The translations under genes and the position numbers were made by a program. A stretch of DNA of 5,724 nucleotides from Streptosporangiaceae bacterium. Lineage in GTDB: Bacteria; Actinomycetota; Actinomycetes; Streptosporangiales; Streptosporangiaceae. Positions 1 through 4,728 of this stretch are shown here, piece after piece. A model generated the notes under the pieces. It was given only the letters and a program-made list of their open reading frames with translations, made no database searches and was not told the origin of the DNA. Numbering within the stretch: position 1 is the stretch's first letter; each line of letters begins with the position of its first letter. The stretch covers positions 1-5,724 of the forward strand of contig JASHSZ010000341.1 of NCBI GenBank assembly GCA_030040815.1. Direction: 5' to 3'.

Positions 1-657
1 TCCGGCTGCAATCGGGTAGCCGCCGAACCCGTAGCCGTCGAAGCCCAGGCCCATGAGTGCCTCCGCGCACCGCGTCCGCAGATCGGCGCGCTGGCAGCCC
101 TGGACCACGGCGAACAGCTTGGGGCGCTGCACTGGAGGGGTATCGGCGACCAGCCGGTCGAATACCGCGCGACACTCTGTCGCCCAGCGAATGGTCAGCC
201 CGACGCTCTTCTCCTGCTCGGCATCCGGTGCGAGCGGATGCGTGCAGTAGTCGAGGCAGTAGACGATGTCCGCACCCAGATGCAGCTGGGTCTCGATGCA
301 GCTCTTGGGCGTGAGGTCGCGGAAGCGCTGCTTGGGCGAGAACCGGTAGGACAGCCCGGCGTCCGAGACCGCCGCGAGTCCCTTCTGGCCAGTGAGCAGC
401 GAGAACGCCTGGAAACCCCCGGAGTCCGAGATCACCGGCCCCGGCCAGCCCATGAACCGGTGCACGCCCCCAAGAGCGCGCACCACGGACGTGCCCGGCT
501 GGCTGACCAGGTGTGCCGTGCTGACCAGGATGGCGTCGACCCCGGCCTGGGACAGCGCGCTGGTCTGAACGCCGCGGACCACGGCTCTGGTGGCATCGGG
601 CACGAACTGCGGGAGGCTGATGTCGCCGCGCCGGGTCGACAGGACGCTGCTGGTCAC
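1..657 (-). CDS. tRNA-guanine transglycosylase (TGT) family protein, 3' end cut by window edge
   Basis: I translated this frame by hand from the minus strand; 219 codons are present and the C-terminal part lies outside the window. TGT enzymes exchange a guanine in nucleic acid for a 7-deazaguanine (preQ1 in bacterial tRNA at position 34). Family landmarks are SDSGGFQ (residues 77-83; D78 matches Asp102 of the Zymomonas enzyme), LDYCT (135-139; D136 and C138 match Asp156 and Cys158), FAVVQG (182-187; Q186 matches Gln203) and GFDGYGFGGYPIA (205-217; G213 matches Gly230). The nucleophilic Asp280 and the zinc site would lie beyond the edge. The GTG start overlaps the queE stop (GTGA), with a GGGGAG stretch upstream. 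The N-terminus is about 20 residues shorter than usual; an in-frame GTG seven codons upstream is an alternative. The base-recognition loop reads GGYPIAA instead of GGLAVGE, so substrate preference may differ. Family is confident. Whether it is a true tRNA Tgt or a paralogue such as DpdA (DNA) is open, hence no gene symbol. Confidence 0.9.
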   Translation of the reverse strand, partial: MTSSVLSTRRGDISLPQFVPDATRAVVRGVQTSALSQAGVDAILVSTAHLVSQPGTSVVRALGGVHRFMGWPGPVISDSGGFQAFSLLTGQKGLAAVSDAGLSYRFSPKQRFRDLTPKSCIETQLHLGADIVYCLDYCTHPLAPDAEQEKSVGLTIRWATECRAVFDRLVADTPPVQRPKLFAVVQGCQRADLRTRCAEALMGLGFDGYGFGGYPIAAG

Positions 658-1418
658 CGGCCGCGCTCGTCTCCCCACAGCAGCACGTGCAGCCGGATCG
701 TGAGGTCCCAGCCGCGGGTCAGGACCGGCTCCGCAAGCTCCCTGGCAACCCGGAGCAGCCGCTCCGCCTCGGTTCCGGCGGGCATGATCATGACCGGCGC
801 TAGCTGGTGGCGCGCGACCACCTCGCCGATGTCGTCCAGTTCCGCGGCGCCGCTCGCCACGAACTTGAACACCGCCTTGCCCGTAGCCAGGAACGCGGCG
901 AGGGCGCGCGGCCGGAGCGCCAGCGCCGCGGGTACGCCGCTGCCCTGCACCTTGGGCGACACGTTGAACCGGGTGACCAGCTCGACTACCTCGGGGAGCG
1001 GGGCGATCGTGCCGTTCGTCTCGACCTCCACGGCCCAGCCGCGGTCTGCCGCCGCGCGCAGCAGCGGCCCCAGCCGGCGCTGCTGGATGAGCGGCTCGCC
1101 GCCGGTGATGACGACCCCGTCCACGGCCATCGCGGTCAGCTCTGCGACGATGTCGGCGACGGAGCGCACCGTGAGCTCGGCGGCCGGACTGTAGCGCTCC
1201 CAGTCCCACGTGTACGGCGTGTCGCACGCCCAGGTGGCGCCGGGCCCGCGGCCGCAGTCGAGGTTGCAGGTGCCGAGACGGACGAAGCCGACCCGCTGGC
1301 CGACCGACCGGCCCTCACCCTGGAAGGTGGGGCCGAAGACCTCGCTCACGATGAGCTCGCCTGGCCCGGCCAGCGGGAGGTCGGAGCTGGCTAGCATCCA
1401 GGCGAGCCGACTGGGCAC
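654..1418 (-). CDS. queE: 7-carboxy-7-deazaguanine synthase, radical SAM
   Basis: QueE rearranges 6-carboxytetrahydropterin to 7-carboxy-7-deazaguanine using a 4Fe-4S cluster and S-adenosylmethionine; it is the second dedicated step to preQ0. The 254-residue product shows EVFGPTFQGEG (26-36), a cysteine region running from CNLDC to ACDTPYTWDW (51-73), the SAM-binding ITGGEP (104-109), VEVETNGT (130-137) and NVSPK (152-156), all in QueE order. Length is normal. The cluster cysteines are odd: C51, C55 and C65 give CX3CX9C, whereas QueE proteins usually show CX3CX2C or, in the Burkholderia type, CX14CX2C. The extra residues GRGPGAT are in frame and the flanking sequence is intact, so this is not an obvious frameshift. 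The GTG start overlaps the queF stop (TAGTG), implying translational coupling; an ATG seven codons in (1397) is an alternative. It shares its last four bases with the TGT-family gene. Confidence 0.95.
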   Translation of the reverse strand: MPSRLAWMLASSDLPLAGPGELIVSEVFGPTFQGEGRSVGQRVGFVRLGTCNLDCGRGPGATWACDTPYTWDWERYSPAAELTVRSVADIVAELTAMAVDGVVITGGEPLIQQRRLGPLLRAAADRGWAVEVETNGTIAPLPEVVELVTRFNVSPKVQGSGVPAALALRPRALAAFLATGKAVFKFVASGAAELDDIGEVVARHQLAPVMIMPAGTEAERLLRVARELAEPVLTRGWDLTIRLHVLLWGDERGR

Positions 1419-1804
1419 TACAGCTCCGCCGTCGCCTCGGTCACGATGCCGCCACGGACGTGCTGGGTGAGCACGACCTTGACCGACCGTGGCTCGGCCG
1501 CCCGGTGCACCTCCGCGGCGATCTCAGCGGCGAGCGCTTCCGCAAACACCGGCCGGTCCCGGAACGACCACAGGTACAGCTTCAGCGACTTCGACTCGAT
1601 GCAGCGCTCGTTAGGCTCGTAGTCGATGACGACCGACGACAGATCGGGCTGGCCGGTGATCGGGCAGACCGACGACAGTTCCGCGGAGCTGAACCGAACC
1701 CGGGTGCAGTTCGCTGGCGCCGGGAACCATTCGAGATGATCCATAGGCCCGCGGACATCCGTGCCGAGCACGCTCACGGTGCCCATCCGGGCAGCATCAG
1801 GCAT
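1418..1804 (-). CDS. queF: NADPH-dependent 7-cyano-7-deazaguanine (preQ0) reductase, short type
   Basis: QueF reduces the nitrile of preQ0 to the aminomethyl group of preQ1 with two NADPH; its presence argues that this pathway goes past preQ0. The 128-residue product matches the single-domain (YkvM/Bacillus) type. [11 protein letters not shown] (44-54) carries the thioimide-forming Cys (C47) and the proton-donor Asp (D54). [14 protein letters not shown] (70-83) is the signature QueF motif. The conserved His-Glu pair after this motif (His96-Glu97 in Bacillus) appears here as A88-E89, so the His seems replaced. I chose the ATG at 1804 because the frame upstream loses all family resemblance and a TAnnnT box ends seven bases before it. 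No ribosome-binding site is visible, consistent with a leaderless mRNA. A second ATG at 1786 also lacks one. It is first in the leftward arm, divergent from queC, and its stop overlaps the queE start. Confidence 0.94.
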   Translation of the reverse strand: MPDAARMGTVSVLGTDVRGPMDHLEWFPAPANCTRVRFSSAELSSVCPITGQPDLSSVVIDYEPNERCIESKSLKLYLWSFRDRPVFAEALAAEIAAEVHRAAEPRSVKVVLTQHVRGGIVTEATAEL

Positions 1805-1810
1805 GCGCTC

Positions 1811-1816
1811 AGTGTA
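1811..1816 (-). promoter_or_regulatory. Probable -10 box for leaderless queF transcription
   Basis: On the minus strand the hexamer TACACT fits the actinobacterial TAnnnT -10 consensus. Its last T lies seven bases upstream of the queF ATG, so transcription would be expected to start at or next to the A of the start codon. No -35 element is recognisable and no ribosome-binding site precedes the ATG; both are common for leaderless actinobacterial genes. This is inference from position and consensus only. Confidence 0.5.
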
Positions 1817-1870
1817 TGCGCGCGGGCCGCGCCGGCCCCGGTTGCGCGCCCAGGCCCACGACAAATGCGC

Positions 1871-1879
1871 TGGTAGGCT
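1871..1879 (+). promoter_or_regulatory. Possible extended -10 promoter for queC
   Basis: TGGTAGGCT matches an extended -10 element (TGnTAnnnT) on the plus strand. It would place a start site near 1886, giving a leader of roughly 37 bases before the queC GTG. No convincing -35 hexamer is seen at the usual distance. The box overlaps the left arm of the 1878-1898 inverted repeat. Similar hexamers occur by chance, so this remains tentative. Confidence 0.3.
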
Positions 1880-1898
1880 GCCAGAGACGAGCTGGCAG
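1878..1898. promoter_or_regulatory. Inverted repeat in queC promoter/leader, candidate operator
   Basis: A perfect 7-base inverted repeat, CTGCCAG and CTGGCAG, is separated by seven bases (agacgag). It overlaps the end of the proposed queC -10 box and straddles the expected start site, which fits a repressor-binding site better than an RNA hairpin, since the left arm would not be fully transcribed. The 14-base centre-to-centre spacing is plausible for a dimeric regulator. No regulator gene lies in the island, and no preQ1 riboswitch is recognisable in this gap. Function is inferred from position only. Confidence 0.35.
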
Positions 1899-1922
1899 GC
1901 GGGTAAAGGCAGGCGACACAGC

Positions 1923-2624
1923 GTGGCATCAGACGTCGGAGGACGCCCGCGCAAGGCGGTAGTGCTGCTCAGCGGGGGCCTCGACTCGTCCACGGTGCTA
2001 GCGATCGCGCGCAGCGACGGTTTCGATGCGTATGCCCTGAGTTTCCGCTATGGGCAGCGGCACGGGGTAGAGCTGGCCGCCGCGCGGCGGGTGGCCGAGC
2101 AGCTGGGTGCGGCCGAGCATCGCATTGTTGATATCGACCTGCGCGCCTTCGGCGGGTCGGCGCTCACCGACGGCGCAATCAGCGTGCCGCGGCACGGATC
2201 CGGCGACGACCTCGGCACCCGCATCCCCGTCACCTACGTGCCGGCCCGCAATACGATCTTCCTGTCATTCGCCCTGGCGTGGGCGGAGGTCATCGACGCC
2301 GCGGACATCTACATCGGGGTCAGCGCGATCGACTACAGCGGCTATCCGGACTGCCGCCCGGAGTTCATCGAGGCATACCAGGCCATGGCGCGGCTGGCCA
2401 CGAAGGCAGCCGTCGAGGGTCGCCAGAAACTGACCATTCACACCCCGCTCATCGACCTGACCAAGGCGCAGACCATCCAGCGCGGTCTGGCGCTTGGCGT
2501 GGACTACAGCCTCACCCACAGCTGCTATGACCCCGTCGACGGGCGGCCCTGCGGCGCGTGCGATTCCTGCCTGCTCCGCGCGCGTGGCTTCGCAGAGGCC
2601 GGACTCGCGGACCCGGCGCTGTGA
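1923..2624 (+). CDS. queC: 7-cyano-7-deazaguanine (preQ0) synthase
   Basis: QueC is an ATP-dependent ligase that converts 7-carboxy-7-deazaguanine with ammonia to preQ0 through an adenylated amide. The 233-residue product opens with the PP-loop ATP site [11 protein letters not shown] (13-23), followed by [20 protein letters not shown] and [22 protein letters not shown], all typical of QueC. Near the C-terminus four cysteines (C201, C210, C213, C216) form the zinc site in [18 protein letters not shown] chose the GTG at 1923 because it leaves the usual short N-terminal extension before the PP-loop. The ribosome-binding site is weak (AAAGGCAGG, nine bases upstream). The frame is open further upstream, but that part shows no family features and runs into the queF promoter. 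The TGA stop overlaps the queD ATG by one base (TGATG). First gene of the rightward arm. Confidence 0.96.
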   Translation: MASDVGGRPRKAVVLLSGGLDSSTVLAIARSDGFDAYALSFRYGQRHGVELAAARRVAEQLGAAEHRIVDIDLRAFGGSALTDGAISVPRHGSGDDLGTRIPVTYVPARNTIFLSFALAWAEVIDAADIYIGVSAIDYSGYPDCRPEFIEAYQAMARLATKAAVEGRQKLTIHTPLIDLTKAQTIQRGLALGVDYSLTHSCYDPVDGRPCGACDSCLLRARGFAEAGLADPAL

Positions 2625-2977
2625 TGGAGATCTTCCGCGAGTTCCGGTTCGACGCCGCGCACCAGCTCCCGCACGTGCCGGCCGGCCATAAGTGCGGCAG
2701 GCTGCACGGTCACACGTACCGAGTCGAGGTGCACATCACCGGACCAGTTGACCCGGCTGCCGGGTGGGTCGCCGACTTCGACGAGGTGGCGTCGGCATTC
2801 GAGCCCCTGCGCGGACAGCTCGATCACAACTACCTGAATGAGATACCGGGCCTGGAGAACCCGACGAGCGAGATGCTCGCACAGTGGATCTGGGCTCGGC
2901 TGCAGCCCGCGCTGCCGCTGTCGGCTGTGGTTGTCCGCGAGACGTGCACGTCAGGCTGCGTCTACCGGGGCGAGTGA
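2624..2977 (+). CDS. queD: 6-carboxy-5,6,7,8-tetrahydropterin synthase
   Basis: QueD converts dihydroneopterin triphosphate, made by FolE from GTP, into 6-carboxytetrahydropterin, the substrate of QueE; it is the first dedicated step of the route. The 117-residue protein is a typical short member of the 6-pyruvoyltetrahydropterin synthase family. Zinc-binding histidines are H13 (FDAAHQLP), H28 and H30 (RLHGHTY). The catalytic Cys is C24 in HKCGRLHGH, and the partner residues D67-H68 (LDHNYLNE) and E106 (VVRETCTSG) are present, so all active-site positions look intact. The CxxxHGH pattern is the QueD rather than the mammalian synthase arrangement. The ATG overlaps the queC stop by one base. 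The methyltransferase gene begins nine bases after the queD stop, so the three genes are probably one transcript. Confidence 0.96.
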   Translation: MEIFREFRFDAAHQLPHVPAGHKCGRLHGHTYRVEVHITGPVDPAAGWVADFDEVASAFEPLRGQLDHNYLNEIPGLENPTSEMLAQWIWARLQPALPLSAVVVRETCTSGCVYRGE

Positions 2978-2986
2978 CGGCATCGG

Positions 2987-3949
2987 ATGGCCGACCGACG
3001 CAAGCAGGTCAGGTTTGCCAGTCGCGTGGCCGAGGTGTACGGACTGCGGGCCGCCGAGGTGCCGGGGCTGCTGGCGGGCGCGCGCTCCACGACCGTGCGC
3101 GTGAACCGGCTCGCCGCCATGCCGGCCGAGGACATCCTGGCCGAACTGCGCGCAGCCGTACCCGCCCTGGCCCCCGTAGCGTGGTGCGCTGACGCATACT
3201 TCTGCACTGGCGAGGGCCGATGCGGCGGCGCCATCCCGCTCACGGAACGGGGCCTGGTCTATATCCAGAACGCGTCCAGCCTGATTCCGGTCGTGCTGCT
3301 CGACCCGCGGCCCGGCGACCTCATCCTTGACACCGCGGCGGCGCCCGGCGGCAAGGCGTTCCACATCGCCGCCCGCACCGATGGCAAGGCCAGGCTGTGG
3401 CTCAACGACGCGATCGCGCCGCGAGCAGCCAAGCTGCGCGATCTTGCCCAGGTGTACCGCGTGTCCTACGACAACCTGACCTCGATCCCGGCTCAGTACC
3501 TGGACAAAGAGCTGCCGGCGGAAACGTTTGACCGGATCTTGCTCGATGTGCAGTGCTCCGGCGAGGGACGCATTGACCTGCGACGGTCGGACGCGCTGCG
3601 GTTCTGGTCCGAGGAACGCATCGACAGGTACAAGTACCAGCAGACCCGGATGCTCGAGGCGGCGTACCGGCTGCTCCGGCCGGGCGGCACGATGGTGTAC
3701 TCGACGTGCACGATCGCGCCGGAGGAGAACGAGTTCCCGGTGAGCCAGATACTGCGACGGCACGGCGACCTCGACGTGCAGCCGGCCAGCCTGGCTGAGC
3801 CGAACTTCCGGCCCGGCCTCAGCACATGGCGCGGCTATCGCTTCGCGCCGGCCCTCCGGCACGCCCTGCGGGTCATGCCCACCGACCAATTCGAGGCGTT
3901 CTTCGCGGCGGAGCTCGTCAAGGCAGGGCCGTCGCGAGCGGATCGGTAG
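2987..3949 (+). CDS. RsmB/NOL1/NOP2/Sun-family RNA cytosine-C5 methyltransferase
   Basis: The 320-residue product is an S-adenosylmethionine-dependent enzyme expected to make 5-methylcytosine in tRNA or rRNA. After a short N-terminal region with the family's RVNRL stretch (38-42) come YIQNASSLIP (92-101), motif I DTAAAPGGK (115-123, SAM binding), motif IV LLDVQCSGEG (185-194, with C190, the Cys that helps release product) and motif VI YSTCTIAPEENE (238-249, C241 being the nucleophile). The end, RVMPTDQFEAFFAAELVK, resembles the family's final motif. Motif IV normally reads PCSG; here Pro is Gln. It lacks the NusB-like N-terminal domain of RsmB and shows no clear PUA-like C-terminal domain, so it is a minimal catalytic core. 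The ATG is nine bases after queD with only a weak upstream G-rich stretch, suggesting translational coupling. Its operon position suggests a tRNA-modification role, but the target base cannot be read from the sequence. Confidence 0.88.
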   Translation: MADRRKQVRFASRVAEVYGLRAAEVPGLLAGARSTTVRVNRLAAMPAEDILAELRAAVPALAPVAWCADAYFCTGEGRCGGAIPLTERGLVYIQNASSLIPVVLLDPRPGDLILDTAAAPGGKAFHIAARTDGKARLWLNDAIAPRAAKLRDLAQVYRVSYDNLTSIPAQYLDKELPAETFDRILLDVQCSGEGRIDLRRSDALRFWSEERIDRYKYQQTRMLEAAYRLLRPGGTMVYSTCTIAPEENEFPVSQILRRHGDLDVQPASLAEPNFRPGLSTWRGYRFAPALRHALRVMPTDQFEAFFAAELVKAGPSRADR

Positions 3950-3974
3950 CCGGCCGGTCTCCGGCGGTCTCAGG

Positions 3975-3997
3975 TCGCGACGCTGGCGGCGTCGTGA
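3975..3997. terminator. Terminator-like hairpin between convergent genes
   Basis: TCGCGACGC pairs with GCGTCGTGA around the 5-base loop tggcg: a 9-pair stem with one G-U pair, six of the pairs being contiguous Watson-Crick next to the loop. On the plus strand it is followed by agttt, a very short T stretch; the minus strand has no T tract. It lies between the methyltransferase stop (3949) and the end of the tetR-family gene (4023), where termination in both directions would be useful. A smaller stem, GCCGG with CCGGC, occurs at 3949-3965. Confidence 0.45.
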
Positions 3998-4022
3998 AGT
4001 TTCGCGCGCAGAGTGCCAGTGC

Positions 4023-4655
4023 TCATCGCGAGTTTCTGCTCGTAGCCAGACCGCCGAGCACTGTGTCGACGGTCGCCCGGTAGGTCGCCTCCGGGTCAGG
4101 CGTCTGGACGAGATTCCTGAACTCCAGCGCCATGGCACCGTGCACCGCGCTCCAGATCTGCTGCGCGACGTCGCGCGGGTCGGTGGCGGTAATCCGGCCG
4201 GTCGCTGCCGCGGCCTCGACATTTCGCACGAGCGCGCCGAACGCCGCTGCGGCGTGCTCGGCCACCTCAGGCGAGCTGCCATCGCGCGGATTGGCGCCCT
4301 CGAACATGATCGCGTACAAGTGCCGGTTGGTCAGCGCGAATTGCCGGTACCGCAGGCCGCACGCCCGCAATCGCTCGATCATGTCCGGCTCCGTGCCCGC
4401 TTCGACGGCTGACCGCAGCCGGTCAAAGCCGATGATCAGCAGGGCGTCCACCAGGCCTTCCTTGCCACCGAACCGGTTGTAGACGCCCATCGGGGCGATG
4501 CCCGCCGCTGCCGCGACCGCCCGGACGGTAACGCCGCCTGGCCCATACCGGACCAGCACTGCCTCCGCTGCGGCGATGAGCTCCCGCTGCACGTCCGCGC
4601 TCGGCGTGCGTGACCGACGCCCCGCCGTCGGGTTCGGCGCATTGGCCTCGGTCAT
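4023..4655 (-). CDS. TetR-family transcriptional repressor, probable regulator of the adjacent MFS efflux gene
   Basis: The predicted 210-residue DNA-binding repressor would bind as a dimer to the intergenic region and be released by a small-molecule ligand. The N-terminal TetR domain runs from about residue 22, with the helix-turn-helix at 42-61 (VTVRAVAAAAGIAPMGVYNR) followed by FGGKEGLVDALL. The C-terminal ligand-binding half includes WSAVHGAMALEF, which resembles the WHG-type TetR C-terminal domain. Two starts compete: ATG 4676 has no ribosome-binding site, while ATG 4655 has AGGGGCGG about 7-10 bases upstream. I prefer 4655; starting at 4676 adds seven residues (MSRGGDP). The gene is divergent from the transporter gene, the usual layout for a local repressor of an efflux pump. 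Ligand and target cannot be inferred further. Confidence 0.9.
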   Translation of the reverse strand: MTEANAPNPTAGRRSRTPSADVQRELIAAAEAVLVRYGPGGVTVRAVAAAAGIAPMGVYNRFGGKEGLVDALLIIGFDRLRSAVEAGTEPDMIERLRACGLRYRQFALTNRHLYAIMFEGANPRDGSSPEVAEHAAAAFGALVRNVEAAAATGRITATDPRDVAQQIWSAVHGAMALEFRNLVQTPDPEATYRATVDTVLGGLATSRNSR

Positions 4656-4676
4656 CGGATCGCCGCCCCTTGACAT

Positions 4677-4718
4677 CTATAGAACGCTGTTACACAGTAA
4701 TAGTACATCACTCTATAG
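4677..4718. promoter_or_regulatory. Divergent tetR/MFS promoter region with candidate TetR operator
   Basis: This short gap is much richer in A and T than the surrounding DNA. It contains a 17-base near-palindrome, CTGTTACacaGTAATAG (4687-4703), with six of seven arm positions matching, flanked by CTATAGA (4677-4683) and TCTATAG (4712-4718), an exact inverted pair. The two CTATAG centres are 36 bases apart. Either element could be the operator of the divergent TetR-family protein. Promoter hexamers are ambiguous: TACTAT (4705-4700, minus strand) fits TAnnnT, and a plus-strand box could be TACATC (4704-4709), but no -35 element is clear for either. Confidence 0.5.
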
Positions 4719-4722
4719 GAGG
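4717..4722 (+). promoter_or_regulatory. Strong ribosome-binding site for the MFS gene
   Basis: AGGAGG lies six bases before the ATG at 4729 and is the best Shine-Dalgarno match in the window, fixing this start. Its first two bases overlap the right-hand CTATAG repeat, so a repressor bound there would sit directly next to the translation start. Confidence 0.85.
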
Positions 4723-4728
4723 TCCTTC

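Noticed and set aside
238..1394. Long plus-strand open frames opposite queE and the TGT-family gene
   Set aside because: They are antisense shadows produced by high GC third positions; the minus strand gives clear QueE and TGT motifs and these frames show no recognisable family features.
1805..1922. preQ1 riboswitch in the divergent gap
   Set aside because: I found no arrangement resembling the known preQ1-I, -II or -III aptamers, and queF appears leaderless. A covariance-model search would settle this.
654..2977. A nucleoside antibiotic cluster of toyocamycin/sangivamycin type using preQ0
   Set aside because: QueF and a TGT-family enzyme are present, while phosphoribosyl transfer and nitrile hydratase genes of such clusters are absent from the window.
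1..3949. A Dpd-type DNA modification system (7-deazaguanine in DNA)
   Set aside because: The TGT homologue is atypical, but no dpdB or other dpd partner genes are visible and an RNA-type methyltransferase is the linked gene. It stays possible only if genes beyond the left edge show Dpd partners.
2951..4282. A 443-codon minus-strand open frame spanning the methyltransferase and the end of the tetR-family gene
   Set aside because: It lies antisense to a well-supported methyltransferase and overlaps the tetR-family gene in another frame; its composition is Arg/Gly/Ala-rich with no domain signal.
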